Assembly (NCBI GenBank): GCA_037576215.1
Contig: JBANDB010000016.1
Location: forward strand, 1,674,001 to 1,738,000
Source of the DNA: Armillaria gallica
Taxonomy: Eukaryota > Basidiomycota > Agaricomycetes > Agaricales > Physalacriaceae
Reading direction: 5' to 3'
Length of the DNA stretch: 64,000 nt
Positions 12,143 through 23,975 of the stretch are shown piece by piece; position 1 is the stretch's first letter; each line of letters begins with the position of its first letter. Below the pieces are notes generated by a model that had not been told where the DNA came from, searched no databases, and saw nothing but the letters and a program-made list of their open reading frames with translations. The position numbers and the translations under genes are program-made.

Positions 12143-13580
12143 TGCTGAGCTTGTTGAGTTCGTTTCTTTTCCCCTTCGTGCTGATGCCTTTGAGAAAGAC
12201 TTGGAATGATAGTGATACTGCAAGAACAAGTTATACATCTGCTAGTGAAACATTTGTTGTCGATCTTCGATCTAAAACCTTGTATGTGACTTCAGCATGT
12301 ATTCGTGTTCAAATCTGCAGACCTTGGGTTCGTTTTATCTTTCCTGTGTAAGAAGCGGCCTGCTGATTGTGACTCTCCAATTCAAAGAATATTATTCATC
12401 GTATTCTTGCCTCGAGGTACAGGAAGATTTGAAGCCCATGGTATCTGCTGCTAGTGGTCCAAATGAATCCGGCTCACCGAAGGTGACTTGCTTCGGTGAG
12501 AGGTTTGACCCGTGTCGCTGGTGCAACATTATTCTGAATGTGATCATCGCCTTCAGCGGTCGACGTGACGTTTAGTGAAAAGCCCGAGCGAAGATTAGCC
12601 GGACTTCTTGGCAAGTCTTCGCTTGAAGGAGAACAACGTAAAAGACAAGGTATGTTATTTCCTCACAAACCCGAGGCCCCGTCCACAGAAAATCGATAAC
12701 ATCGCCCGAGATTGAATCAGGAAGCTCAGCTAAAGTTCAGCATACTCGAGAAGATGGCAATAGAAGGGATTGACAACACAGCCACATTTGCACCTTCCTC
12801 CGAACGGTCATGACGCTTTCCTTTTTTCTTCCCTTCTTGCCTTCAAGTTCCTTTCAAATACCTTTCAAAAGGAGTTAACATCGTGATATGTGGCCTACAG
12901 ACGTTTCTTGAAATTCAATACCGTACGTTTGAACCAATGGTGGTGTTCGTTCTTTATGAATCATCGTTACATTAGCTTCAACCCGTGCGCCTGGAGAGTG
13001 AAACCTTGCCTAGGGCAGGGAATCAGAGGGCACTATATACACATACCAGGAGATTATACGTGGCGTATCTTTGTGGTCGATGGGGATGCAGTCTTCGTTG
13101 GTAGATATATGCCGGTGTAAAACCACTCTCGTACGTCCTACTATTCGGGCATTCAGAACTGCTCATATATGCATATACTTACATTTGCCTATGTAGTCAT
13201 TTATCTCGGAATCTGGCGCTGGGACCTTTACGGACGAGGCTTCTCTCCTTCTTTGAAGTCGGCTTTTTGTTCACTTTCCGGCGTGTCTCAATGGTTAGAA
13301 GTTCAATTCTTCCTGTACATCGCTTCCAGAGCTTTGTACAGATTTCTGCGTTTGTGCGCCCGGAGTCGCTGGTGGAAGAGTGTGCTTACGAGGAACGCGT
13401 GTCTTGTAAGGAAAATAGGCTGGATAGGATTTGGCGATCTAGTGAGTCATGCTATCACTGCCTATGCTCGACACCCAGATCTAACTTGAATTACGAAGCG
13501 ACCCAAATACCCAGCTCCAATGTGTCGGTCCGGCTACATAGGCTTCCCCCGGCGGTCGTTTACAGCTACTCCAACCCCCC
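12143..13580. other. Spacer with a hairpin, no gene
   Basis: Contains the inverted repeat CTCACCGAAG/CTTCGGTGAG at about 12474-12501. At 12777-12820 there is a segment (cagccacatttg...ctccgaacggtcatgacgc) that recurs upstream of copy 7 near 20890-20950. Short plus-strand frames at 12890-13490 have no support. Confidence 0.45.
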
Positions 13581-14611
13581 TCACTTCGTCCAATCAATAT
13601 TCAGCGGTACCTTGCCAGGTCGTTCAAACGAGACCATTCTGCAGCTGCTACGTCACTCACCTGCGTAATCAGCCTCTCGATTTCGTTTGCCAACAACGTT
13701 GCGTATTGGTGAATCTGGCTGGCAGCAATCTTGGTCCATTTTTCGTGACCACACTGGGAGATGCTTTTCACAACCGCTTGGGCAATGATATCCTCATCCA
13801 AGGCGATTTCTGACCCGGGCTGTCGTAACACCTCTGCCTTCACTGTATTGACATAATCCGCCAACCATAAATGACTTCGGAAAATCTGATCTCCTGTCGT
13901 CATCCAACAAGACAATGATTTTCCACACCATCGGCATGTCTGTTCTTCCAGGTCAGATCGCAGGAATAGCAATTTGGAGATTTTGCCTGCAATCCATGTC
14001 ATTTTTTCGCCTAGATTCGGGTCGGATTCGAACTACGCGGCTTTCCCGCACCTCTTGCGATAATCTCGAAGGCGAAGATATTGCAGGGCAGTGATACTGT
14101 TGAGGCCATCAAACTCTACTTCCTGGTCCAGAGCCATACGAAACGTATTTCTGGCTGCTGCCTCTCCCAGGTCTTTCCATCCACGAGCTGCTGCGAAGCC
14201 AAAAATCCGTAGGGCATCGTGTTTCATCAGAGGTGACGCGACCACGACTCGAACAAACCGTTCGAAACCGTTATCCAGACAGTACTTGTCCAACACTACT
14301 GCCACTGCAAAACATTCTTCGATGTTCTTCATCTCGGGGACGTCGTATGGATAGCAGAATAGAAGGACGTTCCTGAACGTGCTACTGTCCTCCTTCACCT
14401 CGAGCACGGGAAGACCGTCTCTTTCTTCGGTATGGCGACTGCCTTCCAACACATGGCGGAAGAAGGATGAAGGGGATTTGAGCGATAGGAGTACCCTGTG
14501 GACAAAGAAATCTACATTATCTGTTGTTCGGATTACTAGATCTGCCAAGTCGGAGGCGTCGTTGAAGGGAGCCTCAGCTCTGGTTATCTTGGGCAGACCG
14601 GTGCCATCCAT
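13581..14611 (-). pseudogene. BTB/POZ protein, array copy 3, in-frame amber stop
   Basis: Exons 14611-13661 and 13610-13581 (last exon V-P-L-N-I-D-W-T-K-stop) join over a 50-bp intron (GTGAGT...CAAG). The whole 317-codon first exon stays in one frame except for a TAG at 14035-14033, exactly where paralogues have the Gln of G-K-A-A-Q, so a CAG-to-TAG change is likely. Downstream of the stop the C-x2-C (C-R-W-C) and H-x-W module is preserved, so the lesion looks recent. It belongs to a second sub-clade with copies 6 and 11, whose leaders read N-D-A-S-(D/N)-L-A-D-L-V-I-R-T and F-F-V-H-R. A truncated BTB-only product of about 192 aa could still be made. Readthrough or a strain polymorphism remain possible. 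Confidence 0.8.
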
Positions 14612-15570
14612 CGCTAGTCGTAGATGCGTCAAAGGAAAGAAGGGAGTTCCTTATCGATGCCTCCTGACTGGGGAACCTAAGCCGCCGAACCTAATTCCTA
14701 TCCACACGAAGAAGCGTGTCGAATGATGTGATGGTCCCAATTCGTGAATCTTTCTCCTTACGTCCCTGGAAGCCTTGCATTGACTAGTTCTAGGACATGC
14801 CTTGGATTATGGCTTCATCAAACAACACGGTACAAAGCGCTTCCAAATACAGCCCCAGGCGCGGTGCCATCTCCCATTCAGGCAGTTCGACGGTCGAAAA
14901 ATATAACGAAACTAGCATCAGTACAGTGCATTTTGCAAAGAGGTCACTTTCAATGCCGTGGCGCGGCTCAGGACCCAATGTTGTACGTTTGAACCGATGG
15001 CAATTTTTTGGTGTAGCTCACAAATCACATTTAGACTCTTTGCAGCCTGTATACGCTTAGAAGAGCGGAACCATTCTCAGGATGTGACGTGGCACTTTTT
15101 TTCGTAGTTATAGGACACTGGCGTCCTTGGCGGCCAATCCCGCTCGTCCTACCAATGCTCATAATATCGCTCGCCTGTTTGATGATGCCAGAATATAATG
15201 TGGAGGACCTTCCAGGCATCCACCGTTTATGGAACCTTCTCAGACGACAGTTCCTTGAACTCAGAACTGATTTCAGTCGCAGTACATCTTTCTCAAGTGC
15301 TTCGTGCGACCTTTTGTGCTCGGTATAGCATGCCCGCGTCACCGAACCGTCCATCTGGTAGCGGATTCCGACACTGTTTATGAGGAGACGCCGACGTAAG
15401 CAGAAGCGCTCGGACGAGACTGAGCGATGCAGTGAGTGCTGTCATTATCTGCACTGGATGCTGAGATCTAACTTGGGTGCGCAGCAACACAGATTCAATG
15501 CCGGGCTTTGTAAGTTTTTGAAAGCAGCCGTTCACGGCTATTCCAACCCATTACTCTGGAATTACTTCTT
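14612..15570. other. Spacer, no gene
   Basis: Shares short segments with other array spacers, such as the 'cgtcactggcgtccttgg'-type tract and decayed relatives of the 21000-21400 and 13200-13500 spacers. No supported coding sequence. Confidence 0.4.
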
Positions 15571-15712
15571 CTAGTCGATATTCAGCATGAGCTATAGTGG
15601 TTAGAATGAGACGTTGCGTAGTCACTACCTCATTCACCTGCGAAATCTGTCCGTTGATTCCTTAGGCCAGCCGCCCGCGTATTGGTATACCTAACTGGCA
15701 GTCTTACGAAGG
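15571..15712 (-). pseudogene. BTB array relic R1 (3' end only)
   Basis: On the minus strand, 15712-15634 resembles the region encoding the C-terminal helix of the BTB proteins, ending at a 'ttcgcaggtgaatg'-like donor. At 15594-15571 a decayed terminal exon reads CTCATGCTGAATATCGACTAG after a TATAG acceptor, recognisable as V-P-L-N-I-D with the Trp codon turned into a stop. Nothing of the BTB domain remains. Confidence 0.6.
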
Positions 15713-15896
15713 GTTAACGGGTGGAAAAAATCTATTTAGAGGAGCCGCCAGATGCTAAAGAATGTCTTTGTGAAAAGGGCCCCTTTACAGATATCTTCCA
15801 ACTCTACGGACTTCGTGGAATGTCAAATTCTTTATCCCTCATACATCGAAATTCTACACCACACCTCGATACCTCTCATTTTGATGCCATATCGTG

Positions 15897-16974
15897 TCAT
15901 TTTTTCCATTCGATATCCAAGGAAACCTAAATGATAGTATGAGATGGGAGTTGGGCAGACGCTAGTGTAAACCACCTTTGAAATTCGCCTCTCGATTTCC
16001 TCCGCCACTATCTTTCCAAGAAGGCGAACCTGACTGCCAGCGATGCTGGTCCACTTGTCATGAGACGCGCTGTTGCATTGTTTAGTGCTAGCGAGAACGG
16101 CTTGATCAACAATATGGTCATCTAGAGCAACTTGCGGCCGAGGCTCCAATAGCACCTTCGCATTGACCAGGTGAAAGTAGGTATCGCTCAACCATGGATG
16201 GCCAAAAATCATACGGTTCGTTTCGAATCCGTCTTCTAGTTCGTCTTCTAAGAGAATCGCTGTCTCGCACATCACGTAATCAAGTTTACGATTGCACAAT
16301 TGACATCGAGATTGACGTTGCAGGAATGTAAGACCAGAAGTCTTTCCGGTAAGCCAGGGATGTTTCATTTCTTTCCCTGCTTGGATCTGAGCGGCCTCCC
16401 CGCATCGCGCATGATAATCTTGAAGACGATACAGATGGCGGGCGGTAATGATATTCAACTCCTCGACATCTGATATCGCCTGACGGAGAGGCAAGACAAG
16501 GGTATTCCGGGCAGCGGCTTCTCCTATCTTCTTCCATCCGTTAGCGACAGCCAGAGCGAACACCCGTAGGGGTTGTTCGCTAATCATGGATGACGCGAGT
16601 ACAGCTTGGACGAACCTCCCCATCGCACGATCCATACAGTACTTTTCCAGCGCCACTCCCACTGCCTGGAATTGCTCGACGCTTTTAAGCTCTGGAGCGA
16701 CGTCTGGATAGCAGAATAGGAGGATAGTTTGGAAGGTGTCACTGTCTTCCGTCACTTCGAGAACGGGGAGGCCGTCTCTCTCCTCTGTGTGTTTGCTGTC
16801 TTGTAAAGCATGACGAAAGAAGGATGATGGGGATCGCAGCGTGAGAAGAACGCTGAGGACGAAGAAGTCGACGTTGTCGGTTGTGCGGATCACCAGATCA
16901 ACATTATCCGTAGGATCGTTGAAGGGGGCATCGGCGGTGGTTGTGGGGGTCCATGGTTGTGAGTCGATATCCAT
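15897..16974 (-). CDS. BTB/POZ protein, array copy 4 (intact, longest linker)
   Basis: Exons 16974-15976 and 15926-15897 with a 49-bp intron (GTGGTT...TTAG) give 342 aa. The last exon is V-S-L-D-I-E-W-K-K-stop. The frame is open upstream to 17088, but the start MDIDSQPW at 16974 is shared by copies 5, 8 and 9. BTB core at about 15-130. The C-terminal module has C-Q-L-C and then an unusually long, acidic insert before H-P-W-L, longer than in any other member. The donor GTGGTT is weak; if unused, the frame reads on to 15832. No other disruption. The 5' leader (16975-17090) is conserved with copies 5, 8, 9, 10 and 12. Confidence 0.8.
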
Positions 16975-17257
16975 CTGCTGGTGATAGTAGACAATCAAGT
17001 GGTAGCTCGCTTCTTCGTGCCTCATGGAATGATGGTTGTGCCATTGTGACTGATTAACTTTCGAGTTCCGACCCCAATAGGCGCCCACAGATCGATTCTC
17101 AAAGCCTTACACCATCAAATTTCAAAGTCGATGTAAGGCTGACTTCTATATTACGTTGCGCCGGCAGCATAGAAAAAGCGATATTCGTTTGTGTAACGTT
17201 GAAGGATGATATATCTGGTATAGCTAGCGACAATCGTACTTTACTGACTCTGTCATA
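16975..17257. other. Leader/spacer shared among BTB copies
   Basis: The segment 'cggcagcatagaaaaagcgata' at about 17160 recurs at about 18450 upstream of copy 5, with a weaker trace near 28610. This shows that gene and spacer were duplicated together. No gene. Confidence 0.6.
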
Positions 17258-18287
17258 TCATTTTTTCCACTCGGTGTTCAAGGGAACCTAAATGATGATA
17301 TTAAACAGGAGTTGCGTAGATGTTAGGTATTGCTCACCTCTGAGATTCGCCTGTCGATTTCCTCCGCCACTATCTCTCCGAGAAGGCGAATCTGACTGCA
17401 AGCGGTTACAGCCCATGAACCTAGATTGCTGCATTCTTGGGTGCTAGCGTAAATGGCTTGACCAATGATGTCATTCTCTAGAGCAACCTGTGGCCGAGGC
17501 TCCAGTAACAACTTGCTGTTCACCCGCGGAAAGTAGATATCGGTCAACCACGGATGACCAGAGAGATACACGCCTCCTACTTCTACCGAGGACCTAACCC
17601 CCTTCCGCACCATCGACAATTATTATAGTTACTTTGAAGGAACGAAAGACCAGAGGTCTTTTCGCTAAGCGAAGGAAATGACCCTCCTGCCTTGGCTAGG
17701 ATCTGAGCGGCCTTTCCGCAGCGCGTATGATAATCTTGAAGACAATACAGTTGGCGGCCAGTAATCAGATTCAACTCCTCGACATCTGATATCGCCTGAT
17801 TGAGAGGCATGGCCAGAGTATTACGGGCAGCGGGCTCTCCGATCTCCTTCCATCCATTGGCGATTGCGACAGCGAATACCCGTAAGGGTTGCTCCCTAAT
17901 CACGGATGACGCGAGCACAGCCTGCACGAACCTCTCCATCGCACGATCCATGCAGTACTCGTCCAACGCCATGCCCACTTCTTGTATCTGCTTAGCGCTT
18001 TCAATTTTGGGGGCAACGTATGGATAACAGAATCCGAGGATATTTCGGAATATCTGGCTGCCCTCCTTCACATCGAGGACGGGAAGGCCTTCTCTCTCCT
18101 CTGTGTGCCTACTGTCTTTCAGTGCATGTCGAAAGAATGACGATGGGGATTGCAGCGATAGAAGTGCGCTGAGGACGAAGAAGTCGACGTTGTCGGCTGT
18201 GCGGATCACTAGATCAACATTATCGGTGGGATCGTTGAAGGGGGCATCGGCGGTGGCTATGGGAGATGGTTGTGCGTCAATGTCCAT
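17258..18287 (-). pseudogene. BTB/POZ protein, array copy 5, 1-nt frameshift
   Basis: Start MDIDAQPSP at 18287; exon 18287-17338, 50-bp intron (GTGAGC...TTAG), terminal exon 17287-17258 (V-P-L-N-T-E-W-K-K-stop). The first exon is 950 nt, one short of a multiple of three. The frame breaks after C-R-W-C-G-R near 17600, inside or next to a G5 run (GGAAGGGGGTTAGG), and continues in the -1 frame as G-H-P-W-L-T-D and the normal C terminus. A one-base deletion explains it. The in-frame product would stop at 17583, just after the C-x2-C. Because the site is a homopolymer, a sequencing error is possible; otherwise the copy is close to functional. Confidence 0.75.
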
Positions 18288-18981
18288 CTGCTGGTGATAC
18301 TAGGCAACGAAGATATGGCAGCGTGCTTCTTGGTGCTTGTGCCATTGTGACTGATTGACTTGCCGAGTTCCGACGCCATTAGGCGCCCAGATGGATCTGC
18401 CTAACGCCAAATCTTCGAAGTCGATACAAGGCTGACTTTTATATTGTGTTACGCCGGCGGCATAGAAAAAGCGATAGTCGTTCGTAACGATGACAAATCC
18501 AGAGGATTGGGAAGATTGGGAAAAGCACAGCCACATGTTATCGTTCTTTTTGGCTTCCATCACCGACAATACTAACACCATCTCTCGACTTGTTGCCTTG
18601 CCGTCCCACAATCATATCTTTACGTGGAGCCACCGAGGCAGTATGTGAGAAAAATTCACTGCGGCGTAATCCAAAACTCATGCCTTATCGACAACAGCAC
18701 CGAATGACCCACCAAAGTATCAACATTTCTTCGCGTGAATATTCACATCGTGCGCTGCTAGGATAACAGACTCCATAGGACGATGGAAGTCTGCTTATGT
18801 GTCAAGGTTGGGGGCAAAGCAGCTGGAGTGTTACCAGTTTTCGAGGCGACTAAGACGCGACGACGGGTGAATGAACATAGGTATGCCCATTTTATATTTC
18901 ATTGCTGAGTTCTTTACAAGTCCAACATAGACGGCCCGAAGGAGGTCGCTTAACATGGTTCGCTGAGATCCCACCTCGTTT
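18288..18981. other. Spacer, no gene
   Basis: Begins with the shared BTB leader, then a spacer related to 17100-17220. The rest (18640-18960) shows no coding signal. Confidence 0.45.
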
Positions 18982-19307
18982 TCACCATTCGAATTCTAAG
19001 GGAACCTAAAGGGCTTTATCGGCCAACGGAACCTTCATCCATTACATCTGAAATCTGCCTATGGATCCTAGTCACCAGTAACTACACGAGCCTGTGGAAG
19101 CACGGGAAGACCGCCTTTCTCTTCTGTATGGTGGCTCCCGTACAATGCATATCGGAAGAACGGTGAAGGGGATTTGAGCAGCAGAAACGCTCTATGGACA
19201 AAGAAGTCGACGTCGTCTGATGTCCGAATCACCAGATCAGCGAGATTAGAGGCATCGTTGAAGGGCGGGTCGGCAGTGGTTATGGGAGGCTGTTCGGTGA
19301 AGTCCAT
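18982..19307 (-). pseudogene. BTB/POZ array copy 6, internal deletion
   Basis: Start MDFTEQPPITTADPPFND at 19307. The BTB domain is normal as far as G-G-L-P-V-L, then jumps straight to a decayed C-terminal helix (L-V-x-L-L-V-T-R-I-H-R-Q-I-S), which is in another frame and carries a stop. The intron and terminal exon (19005-18982, V-P-L-E-F-E-W-stop) are still recognisable. About 600-650 bp present in the sister copy 11 is missing. It belongs to the F-F-V-H-R sub-clade with copies 3 and 11. The remaining open frame could make only about a third of a BTB domain. Confidence 0.8.
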
Positions 19308-19799
19308 GGTCGGCGGTCGATGCCTGCAAAGAGATGAGAAGAGACGCTCATTAGTGCCTCGTGGTTGGGCACCTATGTCGCCAGCATTTTCGATGTACAC
19401 GAATTAACTCAGAACGTCGTGCGTCATGCTCTTTAATTCTGCTGACACCCTTCCCTAATCTTAGAGCACGCCTCGTAGATTCCTCTCCGGTTTCTGTCGT
19501 CGTTGGCAACGTCGATATTGTTTTCGTCATCTTGGAACATTTTCCTTGAAAAGCCAGGAGCTGCTGCTGTATGTTATCCGCTTAGAAAGGTCTCGGCAGC
19601 GCCAATGAGTCGACAAGCGATGCCTCCCTTCCTCTGTGGTAGAGCACCTTTTGCATAGCCCCGATGTCTTTGCTTTCACTCCTCCTTCGTTGGAATCCAG
19701 ACTCTCGTAGTATTGGGGAATATTTTCTGTATCAACGAAAATTGAAGCATCGACCGGTTTCGCTGTCCAAGCGACAGTATCATTCTGATCCGCCGTCCC
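19308..19799. other. Spacer, no gene
   Basis: The tract 19560-19800 is clearly related to 31100-31370 (for example 'gtctcggcagcgccaatgagtcgacaagcg' against its counterpart). Copies 7 and 12 therefore share their 3' spacers and derive from one duplication. Confidence 0.6.
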
Positions 19800-20839
19800 T
19801 CATTTCGTCCACTTGATATCCAAAGGAACCTAGTGGACGGGTATGAGCGATAGAGAAGATGATACTGCCGGACTCACCTCTGAGATTCGCCTATCAATTT
19901 CTTCAGACAAAAGCTTTGCGAAGGCCTGGATTTCGCTGACAGCTATATCCTTCCAATTATCGATCTGGCATTGCACCCCGCTGCTCAAAACTGCCCGATT
20001 GATGATCTTTTCATCCAAAGCAATTTCTGGGTGAGGCGTTTCGCATAGCTTCTGCGACACGTCTCGAATGTAGTCGGATGTCCAACCATGGATCTTCACT
20101 TTCCTATCACCATTGTCGCCCCTCATTTTCACCTCAACTATGTTTTGGCACCTCCGGCTGTGATAATCAGAGCGGTGAGGACCCAAAAATCTGAATGAAT
20201 CAGCGTCTTTCGGGTCGATCCACAGAAACAAAACCTCTTCGCTTTTAAGATTCGTTTGTGCGGCGTCACTGCACTTCCTGTGATAGTCTACGTACTGCAA
20301 CGCAGATATGTCGTTCAGCTCTTCAATCGCCACCTCTTTGTTCAACGGGACGAAAAGGGTGTTCTTCGCAGCTGCCTCGCCCAAGTTTCTCCACCCTTTC
20401 TGAATTGCCAGTATAAAGAGCTGTAGGGCTTGGTCCCTTATGAGGGCCGACGCGCCCACGATGTTCTCAAACCTCTCAGTTGCGTAGTCCATACAGTACT
20501 TTTCAAGAGCATCACCAATCACTGAGACATCTTCGATGGTCTTGATGCAGCCAGGATGGCTGTTGGGGTAACATAGGAGGAGGATGAATCTGAACGTGGT
20601 GCTGAGCCCTTCGACTCGTAACACGGGAAAACCATCCCTTTCCTCAGTGTATCGGTTGCCCTGTAAAACATAGCGGAAGAACGACGACGGAGATCGCAGC
20701 GATAGCAGGTCACTAAGGACGAAGAAGTCGACATTGTCGGCTGTGCGTTTGCTGTGCGTATGACTAGATCGACGCTGTCGGCGGGATCATGGAAGGGGGC
20801 GTCGGCGGTAGTGATAACAAATGGCTTATCGGTTTCCAT
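19800..20839 (-). pseudogene. BTB/POZ array copy 7, 11-nt insertion frameshift
   Basis: Start METDKPFVITTADAPF at 20839; exon 20839-19878, 48-bp intron (GTGAGT...CTAG), terminal exon 19829-19800 (V-P-L-D-I-K-W-T-K-stop). Just after D-L-V-I-R-T the octamer CGCACAGC occurs twice, separated by AAA, at about 20742-20760. Paralogues have it once, so 11 nt were added and the frame shifts by two. The rest of the gene is open in the new frame. The linker A-L-Q-Y-V-D-Y-H lacks three residues that copy 12 keeps. Like copy 12, it has no C-x2-C and instead carries a distinct linker with M-R-G-D-N and H-G-W. The break makes a BTB protein unlikely. Confidence 0.75.
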
Positions 20840-21410
20840 TGCTGATAAGTAGCAGATGCGTATGAAGATAAGACAAGTGCGGAGCTTTGTCCGGTCAAGG
20901 GCACAGCCACAGGTGGTTTAACCTTCCCTTCGAACGGTCATGACGCATTTCTTTCTTCCTCTTTCCATCCCTGCCTTTTCGAGAAGGCCTTCTTCAATGC
21001 AGCTGTGCTCCACATCCCCAACCGCTCATAACAACCATTGCCTAGTTCATGATGTTAGAATATAACGTCGAGGTCATTCCGGGGCTACGTTCATCAAATA
21101 TCTCAAGGGACGATGGCTCGCATTTCCAGGGAGCTTGGAAGCCGTGAGACTTTGATCATTTCGGCGTTCTGCTCTCGGATGGGCATGCGCGCCCAATGGA
21201 AGAATTCAAGAGATCTGATTACAAGGAAACGCGTATGCTGCAAGCAAAGTGCAAGATTTGGCGATGTAGTGAGTATGCTGTTACCATCTTCGCTTTACAC
21301 TCAGGTCTCATCTGGTTGCGAAGTGGCGACACAAATATCTTGCTCCGATTTCGGGCTTTCCGATCTTTCCCAGCAGCCGGCCACAGCAATTCCAGCTCAT
21401 TCCTCCCGGT
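20840..21410. other. Spacer, no gene
   Basis: At 20890-20950 it carries the spacer segment also seen near 12780. The 21113-21586 plus-strand frames are antisense to the relic that follows and are not called. Confidence 0.45.
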
Positions 21411-21790
21411 TCAGTTCTTCTGGTCAACATTCAGAGGTACCTATGCGGGCCATTCGGAGGACCAGCGCCACCTCATCATCTGCGAAATCAGTCGGACGAT
21501 TCCCTCATGCCCAGCAGCCCGCGTATTGGTGTACCTGGCTGGCAGAAATTTTGGTCTTCATGACCGCATTGGAGGTGTCTTCATGATCACTTGGTAAATG
21601 ATATTCTCGCTCATAACCTTTCGCTGAGGCTCCCGTCATAGCACCGCTTTTACTATATTGACATCTTCCGTCAAGCAGTACTCAGGGCGTGTCGTTACAG
21701 ATCATTGGGACGCTGGATGACGGTAGGATAAGACCGATAGTTCGCCTTCTTCCACGTCAGAGCGCAGGCACCGCAGTTCTGATATGGTCA
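21411..21790 (-). pseudogene. BTB array relic R2 (C-terminal part)
   Basis: The terminal exon 21440-21411 is intact as an open unit after ATAG (V-P-L-N-V-D-Q-K-N-stop), but the usual Trp is lost. From 21450 to 21790 the minus strand resembles the C-terminal half of copy 3 (zinc-module region, helix, splice donor) with several indels and stops. No BTB domain remains. Confidence 0.65.
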
Positions 21791-22080
21791 TCATCTATAA
21801 ACCTGACACAATGTATGACCCGTAGGATTCTTATCCTGTCTCGACATTGTTAAAGCCGAGTTCCCAATCAGTTTCAGGCGAAGGAGAAAATTACGTCAAG
21901 ACAACATATTGCCGCCCACGATGAGAGATAAACGATAGATAACCAGGAGCAATGGATATAGATATGAACGTGATGACGGATAGTAATGTTCTCGAGTAAT
22001 TCATACCCGAGGCACAAATCTTCAATCAGATATATGGCCGAATTGTCTGTCCCTAACATCCCAGCACGAACGCTCTGAGA
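21791..22080. other. Spacer, no gene
   Basis: No coding signal or repeat recognised between relic R2 and copy 8. Confidence 0.4.
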
Positions 22081-23067
22081 TCACGTCTCGCCACGCCGCC
22101 TCAAGTTTGTCCAGTTAATGTCCAAGGGAACCTAACTCACCACAACGATCTCATCAGCGGATGGATTGCCATTCTTACTAGTAGTACGCACCTTCGAAAT
22201 TCGTCTGTCCATTTCCTCTGCTATTGCCTTTCCGAGCTTGCGGATCTGGCTAGACGCGGTTTGGGCCCAAATTCCGCCTTGCTTGCTGCTCTCAGAGATG
22301 GCACCGTCAATGAGAATGTCATCCAGAGCCGCGTCTGGTCGCGGCTCTAACAGCACCTTCGCGTTAAGTGGATTCAAATATGATTTGTCCAACCAATCGT
22401 GGCAATTTCTGCCAAAATGGCTTGCCATTTCAGCGTCGATTTCACGAAACGGAGACATTTGGGCGAGCTTGTATGCGCTGCCCGGCTGGGCGGCTTTGCC
22501 ACATCGCTTGTGATAATCTTGCAGGCGAAAGAGATGGCGAGCGCTGATACCATCTAGTTCCTCAACGTCTGATATCGCGCGATCAAGAGGCACAGCAAGA
22601 GTACACCTGGCCGCGATCTCTCCCAACTCCCTCCATCCGTGAGCGATTGCAATAGCAAACACCCGGAGAGCATGCTCTTTTATTAGAGATGATGTGGACA
22701 CCGTCCGGATTAACCGATCGAGTGCGGCATCCAAACAGTACTTATCCAAGGCCTCTGCCACTGCCAAGAGCTGGTCGAGGCTCTCTACCTCGGGAGTAGT
22801 GTATGGATAGCAGAGAAGGAGAATGAATCTGAAAGTGGCGCTGTCCTCCTTTACTCGTAAAATAGGAAGTCCATCTCTTTCCTCTGTGTGTCTATTATTT
22901 TGTAAAGCATGACGAAAGAACGATGATGGGGATCGCAGCGATAGCAGTGCGCTGAGGACGAAGAAGTCGATGTTATCTGCCGTGCGGATTACTAGATCAA
23001 CGTTATCGGTAGGATCGTTGAAAGGCGTATCGGCGATGGTGGGGGATGGTTTTGCGTCGATATCCAT
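22081..23067 (-). CDS. BTB/POZ protein, array copy 8 (open, no C-x2-C)
   Basis: Exons 23067-22192 and 22131-22081 with a 60-bp intron (GTGCGT...TTAG) give 308 aa. Start MDIDAKPSP at 23067. BTB core at about 12-125. The C-terminal module has no C-x2-C; only C-H-D-W remains where relatives have H-x-W, so any metal site is lost. One extra base near the usual stop (W-T-N-L instead of W-T-K-stop) extends the terminal exon to 16 codons. The linker between BTB and C terminus is the shortest of the full-length copies. Open reading frame throughout, but the altered module suggests either divergence or early decay. Confidence 0.75.
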
Positions 23068-23707
23068 TTGCTGATGATAGTTGGCAACCAAATTCGCTTC
23101 TTCTTCCTGCCTCGTGGAATGGGCGCTTGTGCAATTCTAGCTTACTAGACGCCTACAGATCTAGAACCTTTGGTCACGACTTCAAAACCTTACGACATCA
23201 AGTCTTCAAAGTGTTAGGCTAATTTTTTTCAGTACGGTTGCAGTCTAGACGAAGCAACCATGCGTGATAAGAAAGACGATGCCTTTAATTGCAAGTACAC
23301 AGTTCGCGTTTCGAAGTGCGACGAATGCACTTGCGGCAGGACAGGTTGGTGGCCGCAAAGCATCGCAAAGCACAGTCACACGTGGATGCCTTCCTTTTCT
23401 AAATTCTCACGAGGTCAGCGCCTATCCTCGATTCTTTGACCCGTTGTTTTAATGGAATCGCATCTTGACGAGCCAAATACAGAGCTATTGAATCTTCCAA
23501 GAAATTCGAAGGGGTGTGTGAAATGCTACTGTGGAAAACTCATGAATAATACCAATCGGCTCGCCGAAGGATCTCAATGGCATGATATTCAGGGGGAACG
23601 GAAAACATGGGTATGTCATTTCGTTTTCTAAACTTGGTCTTTCGCAAATCCGACATACTTAGAAGGTCCAAAATCCCTTGACGCTTTGCCTAGTAGGTCT
23701 CCTCGCG
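23068..23707. other. Spacer, no gene
   Basis: Starts with the shared leader. The tract around 23340-23400 (caaagcacagtcac) echoes the spacer at 18520. No gene supported. Confidence 0.45.
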
Positions 23708-23975
23708 TCATTCTGTCCATTCGTTTTCCAACGGAACCCAAAGGGCCAAATCAGCAACGGAAATTTCGTACGTTTTTTCATCGTTTACCTCTAAACTTAT
23801 GCGTTTACATGTCGGTTTTCGCTACCAGCAACTGTGTGAGCCCATGGATCTGACTAGAGGCGGCACCGATGCATGAGTCTCCGTTGCATTCCGCTATGCG
23901 AATAATACCATCATTAACAAAGGCCTCTATCAGCATCTTATTCACCGATTTGAGATACATATCAGGCAACTAAGA
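23708..23975 (-). pseudogene. BTB array relic R3 (C-terminal part, copy-11 type)
   Basis: The terminal exon 23737-23708 still reads V-P-L-E-N-E-W-T-E-stop, but its acceptor has changed from AG to GG. The stretch 23975-23770 aligns by eye with the 3' half of copy 11 ('gcccatggatctg...' and 'tccgttgcattcc...' segments) with gaps. Nothing further upstream is left. Confidence 0.65.
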
